The position numbers were made by a program, and so were the translations under genes. DNA of 64,000 nucleotides from Streptomyces sp. NBC_00464 (lineage in GTDB: Bacteria > Actinomycetota > Actinomycetes > Streptomycetales > Streptomycetaceae), in the NCBI RefSeq assembly GCF_036013915.1, contig NZ_CP107899.1:248001-312000 (forward strand). The letters are read 5' to 3'. The notes under the pieces were generated by a model, which saw only the letters and a list, made by a program, of their open reading frames with translations, had not been told where the DNA came from and did not search any database. Of the stretch, positions 33,825 to 42,112 are shown in pieces. Numbering within the stretch: position 1 is the first letter of the stretch; the number at the start of each line of letters is the position of its first letter.

Positions 33825-33857
33825 TGCGGCGGCATCGTTCCCTGACGTGCCGCCGCA
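33825..33857. terminator. Hairpin after the DUF574 methyltransferase gene
   Basis: A perfect 10-base-pair stem TGCGGCGGCA / TGCCGCCGCA with a 13-base loop lies 10 bases beyond the methyltransferase stop and just upstream of the YchJ start. It probably ends the methyltransferase transcript. Confidence 0.55.
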
Positions 33858-33867
33858 CGGGGCCCGA

Positions 33868-34674
33868 TCAGGCCTTGCGGGCCACGCCCGCGTAGCCCGG
33901 GATCGGTTCGTCGCCCGGGACGTCGATGACCTCGCCGAGCTCCGGGTGCCAGTCGGCGGAGAGCGAGACGCCGGGGTCGACGAGTTCGAGGCCGTGGAAG
34001 AAGGCGGTGAGTTCGGCGCGGCTGCGCGGGCGCAGGGTCATGCCCCGGGCCTTGTACATGGCGGCGGCTTTGGCCGCGCCCTCCGGGTCGAAGTCGCCGG
34101 TGGTCTGCGAGAGGACGAGGTAGCTGCCGGGGGCGAGCTGGTCGACCAGGCGGTCCACGAGTTCGGCGGCACCGTCCTCGTCGTCCAGGAAGTGCAGCAG
34201 CGCCAGCAGGGACAGGGCGATGGGCCGGTCGAAGTCGAGGACCTTGCCGGCTGCTTCCAGGATGACCTCGGGGCTGCGGGCGTCGGCCTGGATGTACTCG
34301 GTTGCGCCTTCCGGGGTGGAGCGCAGCAGGGCCGCCGCATGGGCGAGGACGATCGGGTCGTTGTCGCAGTAGACGATGCGCGCGTCCGGCGCGGTCTGCT
34401 GGGCGACCTGGTGGAGGTTCGGCTCGGTCGGTATCCCGGCGCCGATGTCGAGGAACTGCCGGATGCCGTGCTCCGCGAGCCAGCGGGTGGAGCGGTGCAT
34501 GAAGGCCCGGTTGACGCGTGCCATGTCACGGCCTCGTGCGTCCACGGCCAGCAGCTGCCGGGCCATCTGCTCGTCGATCGGATAGTTGTCCTTGCCGCCC
34601 AGGAACCAGTCGTACATGCGCGCGGGATGCGGCTTGCTGGTGTCGATCTCGACGGGGGGCTCGTGCCCGGTCAT
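33868..34674 (-). CDS. DUF574-family SAM-dependent methyltransferase
   Basis: 268 residues from the ATG at 34674, with AAGGAG just upstream; the longer frame to 34929 lies over the DUF397 gene. The family hallmark HPARMYDWFLGGKDNYP lies at about 16-32, SAM motif I is FLDIGAGIPTEPN at about 73-85, and VYCDNDPIVLAHA follows. These proteins are very abundant in Streptomyces, and their methyl acceptors are mostly unknown. It is in the same direction as the XRE/DUF397 pair but separated by 80 bases. Confidence 0.88.
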   Translation of the reverse strand: MTGHEPPVEIDTSKPHPARMYDWFLGGKDNYPIDEQMARQLLAVDARGRDMARVNRAFMHRSTRWLAEHGIRQFLDIGAGIPTEPNLHQVAQQTAPDARIVYCDNDPIVLAHAAALLRSTPEGATEYIQADARSPEVILEAAGKVLDFDRPIALSLLALLHFLDDEDGAAELVDRLVDQLAPGSYLVLSQTTGDFDPEGAAKAAAMYKARGMTLRPRSRAELTAFFHGLELVDPGVSLSADWHPELGEVIDVPGDEPIPGYAGVARKA

Positions 34675-34754
34675 AGCGCGCTCCTTGGATCCGTGTCGGC
34701 GAACAGAGGACGAAATGCGGCGCGCGGCGACCGGGAACCGTCCGCGCGGTGGGG

Positions 34755-34991
34755 TCAGGTCAGAAGGAAGTCTGCCTGACCGGCCTTGGCGCCCTGGATG
34801 AAAGCGGCAATCTCGCGGTGGGAGTAGATGAGGGCCGGGCCGTCGGGGTCCGCGGACTGGCGCATGGCGATTCTTCCGTCGGAGAGCTTCATCGCCTCGA
34901 CGCAGTTGCCGCCGTTGCCACCGCTCCACGGCTTGTACCAGCCCTCGGAGCCGAGATCAGCGGCCGGCATGCCGTTGTATATGGGGGTCAT
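34755..34991 (-). CDS. DUF397 protein
   Basis: A 78-residue protein with the DUF397 core WYKPWSGGNGGNCVEAM and the end block IYSHREIAAFIQGAKAGQADFL. DUF397 proteins are encoded beside XRE/DUF5753 regulators in very many Streptomyces loci. The BldB-related and WhiJ-type systems follow this pattern, and the small protein is thought to antagonise its partner regulator. The ATG overlaps the stop of the regulator gene by one base (TGATGA), so the pair is tightly coupled. Confidence 0.92.
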   Translation of the reverse strand: MTPIYNGMPAADLGSEGWYKPWSGGNGGNCVEAMKLSDGRIAMRQSADPDGPALIYSHREIAAFIQGAKAGQADFLLT

Positions 34992-35851
34992 CACAGCTCC
35001 TTGCGGAAGTCCCGGAGGATTTCCTTCGTGCGTTGTGCAGTCGCGGCCTGGGCCGCCATGCGGTCCATGACCTCGAGGTACGAAGCCACCTCGGGGCGCG
35101 CGTCGAAGTAGACGGCCCCGGTCAGGTACTCGCTGTAGACCATGTCGGGCAGTTCGGGGACGGCGAACCGGAAGAGGACGAACGGCCCGTAGGTGCCCGG
35201 GTGATGGCCGGTGGAGAACTCGGCGATCTGCAGGGTCACATTGGGCATCTCGGTCGCTGCCAGCAGCCGGTCGGTCTGGGCGCGCATGGCCTCGGGGCTG
35301 CCCACCGGGCGGCGCAGCACCGTCTCGTCCATGACCACCCACAGCCGCGGGGCGTCCGGCCGGGTCAGCAGGGACTGCCGCTCCATGCGCAGCGCCACAT
35401 GGCGCTCGATGTCCTCCGGCCTGGTCTGGCCGACGGCTCCGGTGCGCATCACCGAGCGCGCGTAGTCCTCGGTCTGCAGGAGTCCGGGGACGAAGTGCGG
35501 CTCGTACATGCGCAGGAGGCTCGCGGCGCCCTCCAGGCTGACGTACATGCTGAACCAGTCGGGCAGCACGTCGTGGAACCGCTGCCACCAGCCAGGCTTG
35601 TTGGCCTCCTCGGTGAGGTCGACGAAGGCGTCGGCCTCCTCCTCGCCGATCCCGTAGGCCTTCAGGAGCGACTGCACATAGGGGATCTTGAGAGCGACCT
35701 CGGCGGTCTCCATCCTGCGGATCGTCGCCGGGGCGACGCGGAGCACCTTGGCTGCCTGGTCCCGGCTCAGGCCGACGCGCTCCCGCAGATCCTGCAGGCG
35801 CTTGCCGAGAACGACCTGACCCACGGTCGGGGCGGACCGCGGTTCGCTCAC
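34991..35851 (-). CDS. XRE-family regulator with DUF5753 domain (WhiJ-like)
   Basis: 286 residues from a GTG at 35851, chosen because GGGAGG lies 6 bases before it; the ATGs at 35866 and 35917 lack such a site. The N-terminal helix-turn-helix (about 10-70) contains LSRDQAAKVLRVAPATIRRME. The rest is the DUF5753 domain, with FVPGLLQTEDYAR, ERHVALRMERQ and EYLTGAVYFD. Proteins of this type with a DUF397 partner include WhiJ, which affects sporulation in S. coelicolor. Many paralogues exist, so specific function cannot be assigned. Confidence 0.92.
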   Translation of the reverse strand: MSEPRSAPTVGQVVLGKRLQDLRERVGLSRDQAAKVLRVAPATIRRMETAEVALKIPYVQSLLKAYGIGEEEADAFVDLTEEANKPGWWQRFHDVLPDWFSMYVSLEGAASLLRMYEPHFVPGLLQTEDYARSVMRTGAVGQTRPEDIERHVALRMERQSLLTRPDAPRLWVVMDETVLRRPVGSPEAMRAQTDRLLAATEMPNVTLQIAEFSTGHHPGTYGPFVLFRFAVPELPDMVYSEYLTGAVYFDARPEVASYLEVMDRMAAQAATAQRTKEILRDFRKEL

Positions 35852-35914
35852 TTCAGACCTCCCCATGCGCTGTTTGCCAAGAGTGTGCCATGTGCGTGCC
35901 ATCAAAGACACAGC

Positions 35915-35935
35915 CACTCTGAATTTTTCAGAGTG
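35915..35935. promoter_or_regulatory. Palindrome in the divergent XRE / ATPase promoter region
   Basis: CACTCTG-AATTTTT-CAGAGTG is a perfect 7-base inverted repeat 63 bases upstream of the XRE regulator start. Imperfect copies of TTGCCAAG flank it on both sides. It could be the operator through which the regulator controls itself and the divergent ATPase gene, or a hairpin. Confidence 0.45.
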
Positions 35936-36055
35936 CCCCTTGCCAAGTGTTCACGACAGGGGGACAGTTGGGGAGTGAACAAGTTCGGTCGTCATGCCCG
36001 CCCTTTTCAGGAAGATCGCGAAGCGTGACACAGCCCCCACTGTGAGGATTCGGTC

Positions 36056-36514
36056 GTGGCACCTGGCAGTGCGCTCATCCCCCGGCTCGTGGACCTCAGC
36101 CCCGGGACGGAAGCGCTCCGATACTGCTTCGCGCTGCCCGCGCACCCCGAGTCGGTCGCCGGCGCCCGGCGGTTGACGCGGTCCCGGCTGGACGAGTGGC
36201 GGTTGAACGGCGACGCCTACGACGCGGCAGTCCTCATCGTGTCCGAACTGGTCACCAACGCGGTGGTGCACACCGCCAGCGCGCGCGTCGTGTGCGAACT
36301 GCGCCGCCTGAAGAACCGGCTTCGCATAGCCGTACAGGACCAAGGACACCAGCCCGGCGGACCCCGACTGGGCGTCGGCGCCGACGACGAGCACGGACGC
36401 GGCCTGCTGCTCGTCGACGCGATGTGCAGCGCCTGGGGGTCCCGCGACGCCGGGGACGGCTCGGGCCGCATCGTCTGGGCGGAACTGCCGCACGGCTCGG
36501 AGCACTCATGTTGA
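36056..36514 (+). CDS. RsbW-like anti-sigma/ATP-binding protein
   Basis: 152 residues from a GTG preceded by GAGGA. It is a stand-alone GHKL ATPase domain: N box LIVSELVTNAVVH (Asn68), G1 box VQDQG (about 93-97) and G2 box HGRGLLLV (about 113-120). This matches the small serine-kinase family that phosphorylates anti-anti-sigma factors. In Streptomyces such genes often sit beside XRE/DUF397 pairs, as here, where it is divergent from one. No sigma factor or anti-anti-sigma gene is next to it. Its last 7 bases overlap the next gene. Confidence 0.88.
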   Translation: MAPGSALIPRLVDLSPGTEALRYCFALPAHPESVAGARRLTRSRLDEWRLNGDAYDAAVLIVSELVTNAVVHTASARVVCELRRLKNRLRIAVQDQGHQPGGPRLGVGADDEHGRGLLLVDAMCSAWGSRDAGDGSGRIVWAELPHGSEHSC

Positions 36515-36948
36515 AGAACGCCATGTCCCATCTGCTCGGAGCCAGGCGCTCCCGCGAACCCGGCTGCGCCACCGGCGTCGGCATGGTGCAACTGCCCCTG
36601 CCGACGGCCCTCTCGGCGAGCCTGGGCTGCGACGCGGTGGGGGTGCCCGCGCGCTACGGTTTCCGGCTGATGTCCCATCTGCCGCGCACGGGCTGCGTCT
36701 TCGCGGACGCCGACCGCTGGTGGTGGATCGTCCCGGCCGGCTCCGACCTCGATCTGGACTGGCCCGCGCAGGCCGCGTACGCCCGCGGGGCGTACGTCCC
36801 CGCGGTGCGGCCCCGGCTGATCCACCGGCCCGACAGCCGTACGCCGTACACGCCGCCCATTCCGCTGTTCCTCATGGTGTGCCAGGTGACGGGTGTGACT
36901 CCTTCGTGGGCACCCGCGGGCGGCCGGCGCGTCGTCTCCGCTCCCTGA
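36508..36948 (+). CDS. Conserved-type hypothetical protein coupled to the RsbW-like ATPase
   Basis: 146 residues, starting at an ATG inside the end of the ATPase gene (ATGTTGA). It has no signal peptide or clear membrane helix. It contains a Trp-rich motif DRWWWIVPAGSDLDLDWP and a Pro-rich end. Three Cys are scattered along the chain. Its overlap with the ATPase points to a functional partner, perhaps a binding or substrate protein. I do not recognise a domain. Confidence 0.65.
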   Translation: MLKNAMSHLLGARRSREPGCATGVGMVQLPLPTALSASLGCDAVGVPARYGFRLMSHLPRTGCVFADADRWWWIVPAGSDLDLDWPAQAAYARGAYVPAVRPRLIHRPDSRTPYTPPIPLFLMVCQVTGVTPSWAPAGGRRVVSAP

Positions 36949-37156
36949 TCCCGTCCGTGTGTACGGGTGAGTGGGGACTGCACCGGCGCCCAATTTCCGC
37001 TGCGGGCCGGGTTGCACGCAGCGGTTGACCCGCTCTCTCATCCGTTCCGGATCTCGGTCACGCTGCGTTGTCAGTGGTCGGTTCTACTGTGGAATCACTG
37101 ATCGAAAAGCCCGTGGCAGTGCGGGTCGGACGGGTGTGAAGGGGGCGGGCGCACAG

Positions 37157-40100
37157 ATGGCGAAGTCGAGCGCCGAGAAGGAACGTACGGGGTACCAGGA
37201 GGCGGGGGCCGGCGATGTGCGCGAGGATCCCGCGGCGCTGCCCGACGAGGACACCTTCGTGCTGCCGGCCGGCTGGCAGCGTGTACTGCACCCCCGGCGG
37301 GGTGGGGTGGTGCGTACACCCGCCAGGGCCCAGCCGAAACAGCTGACGGCGGTCGAGGCCCGCACGGCCGAGGAGAAGGCGTGGATCCAGGAGTTCCTGG
37401 ACGCGCCGGGGAGCGATGCGGGTCTGGTGGACCTGACGCGGATGCACCTGGCCGGCAGTCGTTCACCGGCCGGAGCGGCGGCCGTGGCCTCGATCGTCGG
37501 ACTCGTCTCGCCGCATGCCGGTTCGTGGGCCGACAGTTGGGTGCGGCTGGGCGGACTGCCGTTCGCGGCCCGTGCCGTGGTCGAGCTGTTCCTGACCGAG
37601 GCCCACTGGATGCAGCGGGGCGCCAAGCGCTACGACCCCTGGCTGGAGGCGCGCACCCACACCCCCCAGTCCTACTGGACGGAGACCTGCCGGCCCGCTG
37701 CCGACCGGGTGCGGTCGCTGCTCGCCGCCGCGGACGAGGAGACCTACCGGGCCACGGTCGAGGCGCTCTCCCGGTGCCGTACCGACTCCTACCGGAGGAT
37801 CGTCACGGCCTATCTGGCGCCGAGCGAGACCGACTGGGTCGCGGGGCTCTGCACGGATCCCGAGGTCACCGCCGAACAGGACAACGCCATCCTCTCCCTG
37901 GTGTACTGCACTCTCAACTCCGCCGACCAGGCGCGGGCCTTCGCGCACAAGCCCGTCATCAGTCACAGCACGGCCCTGATCGCGACCGCGGCCGAGGGGA
38001 TCGGCCCGGCCGTCGTCCCGCTGCTCGGCCCGGACCTGCACCATGCCTACGCCTGCGCGGACGGCGTGAAGCAGGTCTCCCACGCCCTTGCGGAGTTCCC
38101 GACGGACGAGTCGTTCCTCCTCCTGCTCGGCCACTCGGACAACAAGCACGTCCGTCCCGCCCTCATGGAAGCAACGCATCGCTATCCGGTCCGGGCGCTG
38201 CGGCTGCTCGCCGCAGCGGTACGCGACCACGGCGGTTCGGCGTCAAGCGTCTCGCGACAGCTGCTGGTGGGGCACATCGCCGCCCATCGCGCTCTCGTGG
38301 AGAGGGTGCTGCCGACGCTCGACAGCGGCCTGGCGGAGATCGTCGAACCGCTCCTCAACCCGGCGAACCGGATCGCCGACGCGCCCGCCGACGCCCTTCC
38401 GGCGGTGCTGACGGCCCCGCCGTGGACCCGGGAGCGGAGCAGGGCAAGGCCCATGGTCGTGACGGGCCCGACGGCTGCCGGCGAGACCGTGGTGGAGTGG
38501 CTGCCCGGCGAGCGGGAACAGTGGGCCGCCTCCACCAGTTGGTACACCCGCCGGCACAGTGCCGGCGACTGGGAGAAGGACATCGCGGCGCTGCGCTACC
38601 GCCTCGACGCGCCGGACCTCCAGCCGGCCTGGGTCTATGTCCACGGCCCCGAAGAGCTGGTCGCACCGCTGCTCGCCACCTGGGATCCGACCGACCTGTG
38701 GGACGGCTCGGACACGCTGAAGCCGATAGCCGCCCGCTTCGGACTCACCGCCCTGCCGCTGCTGCTGCGAGTCGTGCCCCGGCAACCGAGCTCCCTCGCC
38801 CAGCTGCTGCTGCCCTTCGTCGATGTGTCGGTCGCCCGGCACATGGCCGACTGGTCGGTGCGGCTCAAGTCCACGGCGCCCCTCGCCCGTTCCTGGTTCG
38901 AGCGGCACGGTGTCCGGGCCGCCCCGTTGCTGGTGCCCGATGCCGTCGGCAAGGCCGGCAGGGCACGGCGCGCCGCCGAGCAGGCCCTCGTCCAGATCGC
39001 CGCGCTGCACGGCGACGCGGTGGTCCGCCGTGCGGCCGAGGCATACGGCGCGCAGGCGGCGGACGCGGTGGCCGGGCTGCTGACGGCCGATCCGCTGGAG
39101 CGGGCGCTGCCCACCGTCATGCCGGTGGTGCCGGGGTGGGCGGATCCGGCGCTGCTGCCGCAGATCACGGTCACGTCGGGCGGCGCCCTGCCGCAGGAAT
39201 CGGTGCGCCATCTGCTGACCATGCTGGCGATGTCCGGTCCCGGCGGGCCGTATCCGGGGCTCGCGGAGGTGACGCGGACGGCGGATACCGCCTCGCTGGC
39301 CGAGTTCGCCTGGGCCCTCTTCGAGCAGTGGCGGCTCGCCTCCCTCCCCGCCAAGGAGTCATGGGCGCTGTACGCCCTGGGCCGGCTGGGCGACGACGGG
39401 ACGGTGCGCCGTCTGACACCGGTGATCCGGTCCTGGCCCGGCGAGGGCGCCCACCACCGGGCGGTCGAGGGCCTCGATGTGCTGGCGGCGATCGGCAGCG
39501 ATGTCGCACTCCTGCATCTGCACGGCATCTCCCAGCGGGTGAGGTTCAAGGCTCTGAAGGTCCGGGCCACGGAGAAGATCGCCGAGGTGGCGGCCGGTCT
39601 CGGGCTCACGGGAGAGCAGCTCTCCGACCGGCTGGTGCCCGACTTCGGTCTGGACACGAACGGCTCCACGGTCGTCGACTACGGCACCCGGACGTTCACG
39701 GTGGGATTCGACGAGCAGCTGCGGCCGTACGTCAGTGACAGCGACGGCAAGCGCCGCAAGGACCTGCCGAAGCCGGGCGCCCGGGACGACGCGGAGCTGG
39801 CCCCGGCCGAGCGCAAGCGGTTCATGGCCCTGAAGAAGGATGTGCGGACGGTGGCGTCCGACCAGGTGCGGCGGCTGGAGGCCGCGATGGTGGCGGGCCG
39901 GTCCTGGACGGCGCAGGAGTTCAACGAGCTGTTCGTCGGCCATCCGCTGCTGTGGCACCTGGTGCGACGCCTGGTGTGGCTGAGCGAGACGGACGGGGAG
40001 GCCACCGCGTTCCGGGTGGCGGAGGACCGTACGTTCGCCGATGCCGAGGGCGAGACCTTCGCGCTCCCCGGGGAAGCGACCGTGCGTCTGCCTCACCCCT

Positions 40101-40570
40101 TGCACCTGGGTGCGGAGTTGGCCACCACCTGGTCGGAGGTGTTCGCGGATGACGAGATCCTGCAGCCCTTCCCTCAGCTGGGACGTGCCGTGTTCACACC
40201 GACCGAGGAGGAGACGGGCAGCCACCGCCTGACCCGCTTCGAGGGCCTCAAGGTACCGACGGGCAAGGTCCTCGGTCTGGAGCGTCGCGGCTGGGCACGC
40301 GGGGTGCCGCAGGACGCCGGGGTGGAGCGCTGGATCTCCAAGCGGCTCGGCGACGACTGCTGTCTGGTCATCGCGCTGGACACGGGCATCGCGGTCGGCG
40401 TGGTCGACATGTTTCCCGACCAGACCCTGGAGACCGTCTGGCTCGACACGCAGCCCGGCGACTACTGGCTGCGCCGCAGCTACCCGCTGCGCTTCGCCGG
40501 GCTGGACACCGTAACCGTGTCCGAACTCCTCGCCGATCTGGCCGAACTCACCGAGGGCGTCGCGTCATGA
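37157..40570 (+). CDS. DUF4132 domain protein (large, cytoplasmic)
   Basis: 1137 residues from the ATG at 37157; the open frame extends upstream but without family sequence. There is no signal peptide and there are no membrane helices. Most of the chain is a helical, HEAT-like series with repeated Ala/Leu-rich segments. The last 300 residues match the DUF4132 C-terminal domain, with GRSWTAQEFNELFVGHPLL, GRAVFTPTEEE and LERRGWARG. No biochemical role is known for this family to my knowledge; related proteins with WGR domains suggest a link to nucleic acid or ADP-ribose processes. Its stop overlaps an ATG (ATGA) that opens a 35-codon frame, possibly the remnant of a coupled gene. Confidence 0.82.
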   Translation: MAKSSAEKERTGYQEAGAGDVREDPAALPDEDTFVLPAGWQRVLHPRRGGVVRTPARAQPKQLTAVEARTAEEKAWIQEFLDAPGSDAGLVDLTRMHLAGSRSPAGAAAVASIVGLVSPHAGSWADSWVRLGGLPFAARAVVELFLTEAHWMQRGAKRYDPWLEARTHTPQSYWTETCRPAADRVRSLLAAADEETYRATVEALSRCRTDSYRRIVTAYLAPSETDWVAGLCTDPEVTAEQDNAILSLVYCTLNSADQARAFAHKPVISHSTALIATAAEGIGPAVVPLLGPDLHHAYACADGVKQVSHALAEFPTDESFLLLLGHSDNKHVRPALMEATHRYPVRALRLLAAAVRDHGGSASSVSRQLLVGHIAAHRALVERVLPTLDSGLAEIVEPLLNPANRIADAPADALPAVLTAPPWTRERSRARPMVVTGPTAAGETVVEWLPGEREQWAASTSWYTRRHSAGDWEKDIAALRYRLDAPDLQPAWVYVHGPEELVAPLLATWDPTDLWDGSDTLKPIAARFGLTALPLLLRVVPRQPSSLAQLLLPFVDVSVARHMADWSVRLKSTAPLARSWFERHGVRAAPLLVPDAVGKAGRARRAAEQALVQIAALHGDAVVRRAAEAYGAQAADAVAGLLTADPLERALPTVMPVVPGWADPALLPQITVTSGGALPQESVRHLLTMLAMSGPGGPYPGLAEVTRTADTASLAEFAWALFEQWRLASLPAKESWALYALGRLGDDGTVRRLTPVIRSWPGEGAHHRAVEGLDVLAAIGSDVALLHLHGISQRVRFKALKVRATEKIAEVAAGLGLTGEQLSDRLVPDFGLDTNGSTVVDYGTRTFTVGFDEQLRPYVSDSDGKRRKDLPKPGARDDAELAPAERKRFMALKKDVRTVASDQVRRLEAAMVAGRSWTAQEFNELFVGHPLLWHLVRRLVWLSETDGEATAFRVAEDRTFADAEGETFALPGEATVRLPHPLHLGAELATTWSEVFADDEILQPFPQLGRAVFTPTEEETGSHRLTRFEGLKVPTGKVLGLERRGWARGVPQDAGVERWISKRLGDDCCLVIALDTGIAVGVVDMFPDQTLETVWLDTQPGDYWLRRSYPLRFAGLDTVTVSELLADLAELTEGVAS

Positions 40571-40634
40571 CCGTACGGAACCACACCCCCACCGGTACGG
40601 CCGACGGGATGGACGAGGCGGTCCCGGCCCTCGT

Positions 40635-41975
40635 TCAGCGCAGATACGAGAGCTCCGGGTGGACCTTGATGTAGCCGTCGACCAGCCGACGGGCGACGGT
40701 GACCGAGTCGACCAGCGGGTGCAGTGCGAAGGCCCGGACGGCGTCGGCGCGTGAGCCGCTCGCTGCCGCGTCGAGCACCGCGCGTTCCACTGCCTTCACT
40801 GCCGTGACCAGCCCGACGGCGTGGTACGGAAGCGGATCGACGGCGACGGGGCGGGCACCGTTGGCGTCGACGAGACACGGCGCCTCGATGACGGCGTCCG
40901 CGTCGAGCACCGAAAGGGTGGTGCGGTTGCGGACGTTGAGGATGAGGGAGGTCTGTTCGTTCCGGGCGACGGCGCGCATGAGAGCGAGGGCGACCTGCTC
41001 GTAGCCGCCGGAGTCCAGATCGCTCTCGTCGCGCTCACCGGCCCCCGCGACCTCACGGTTCTCCGACATGTACGTCGCCTCGCGCTCGGCGCGGGTGCGG
41101 TCCCAGGTGGCCAGCGCGGGCGTGGCCGGGTCCTTCATCCGGCCGTAGAAGCCCTCCTGCTGTTCGCGGAGGAAAGCGCCCCGGGTCTGCTCCGCCTCCT
41201 GGTAGGCGTGGACCGCCTCACGGTTGAAGTAGTAGTAGTGGAGGTATTCGTTGGGGATCGCACCCAGGGAGCGCAGCCAGCCGGCGCCGAAGAGCCGGCC
41301 TTCCTCGAACGAGCCGAGCAGTTCCGGGTCGGCCAGCAGCCGCGGGAGTTCGTCGCGGCCCTCGACGTACAGCCCGCGCACCCAGCCGAGGTGGTTGAGC
41401 CCTACGTAGTCGATCCGGGCCCGGTCGGGGTCGGCGCCGAGCACGCGGGCGATGCGGCGGCCGAGGCCGACCGGTGAGTCGCAGATCCCGATGACGCGGT
41501 CGCCGAGGTGCTGGGACATGGCCTCGGTGACCAGGCCCGCGGGGTTGGTGAAGTTGATGACCCAGGCGTGCGGGGCGAGCCGGGCGATGCGCCGGGCCAG
41601 ATCGACGGCGACCGGCACGGTGCGCAGCCCGTAGGCGATGCCGCCCGCGCCGACCGTTTCCTGGCCGAGAACGCCCTCGTCGAGGGCCACCCGTTCGTCC
41701 GCGGCCCGGCCCGCGAGGCCGCCCACCCGGATCGCCGAGAAGACGAAGTCGGCGCCGCGCAGCGCGTCGTCCAGTTCGCTGGTCGCGACGACGGTGGGCG
41801 CGTCCGGGATTCCCTCGGCCTGCTCGGTGAGGACCCGGGCCACGGCGGTGAGCCGGTCGACGTCCGTGTCGTAGAGGGTGACGGCCGAGACGCGGCCCTC
41901 GGCGTGATCGGCGAGCAGCGCCCCGTACACCAGTGGTACCCGGAATCCGCCGCCGCCCAGAATTGTCAGCTTCAC
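40635..41975 (-). CDS. GH4 family 6-phospho-beta-glucosidase-like enzyme
   Basis: 446 residues from a GTG at 41975. It has the NAD-binding start LTILGGGGFRVPLVYGAL, the conserved NFTNPAGLVTEAM, the metal-binding Cys in CDSPVG and the His in LNHLG. GH4 enzymes use NAD+ and Mn2+ in an oxidation-elimination mechanism on phosphorylated or free glycosides. No PTS or sugar ABC genes are adjacent, so the physiological sugar is unclear. The gene is full length and converges on the DUF4132 gene. Confidence 0.9.
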   Translation of the reverse strand: MKLTILGGGGFRVPLVYGALLADHAEGRVSAVTLYDTDVDRLTAVARVLTEQAEGIPDAPTVVATSELDDALRGADFVFSAIRVGGLAGRAADERVALDEGVLGQETVGAGGIAYGLRTVPVAVDLARRIARLAPHAWVINFTNPAGLVTEAMSQHLGDRVIGICDSPVGLGRRIARVLGADPDRARIDYVGLNHLGWVRGLYVEGRDELPRLLADPELLGSFEEGRLFGAGWLRSLGAIPNEYLHYYYFNREAVHAYQEAEQTRGAFLREQQEGFYGRMKDPATPALATWDRTRAEREATYMSENREVAGAGERDESDLDSGGYEQVALALMRAVARNEQTSLILNVRNRTTLSVLDADAVIEAPCLVDANGARPVAVDPLPYHAVGLVTAVKAVERAVLDAAASGSRADAVRAFALHPLVDSVTVARRLVDGYIKVHPELSYLR

Positions 41976-42112
41976 GCTTCCGCATGGTACGTGGGATGAC
42001 CGCGCGGGGCCCCGAGCGACCGGCGGGTGCGCCCGCGCCACGGCGGCGGCCCGGCCGCGGGGACCCTCATCAGGTCCGCCGACGCCGGGCCGCCGCTTTC
42101 AGGAGCTGCCGG

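Noticed and set aside
37381..39738. 785-codon plus-strand frame inside the DUF4132 gene
   Set aside because: It is a shifted frame within a gene with family motifs, with Arg/Gly-rich noise and no start signal.
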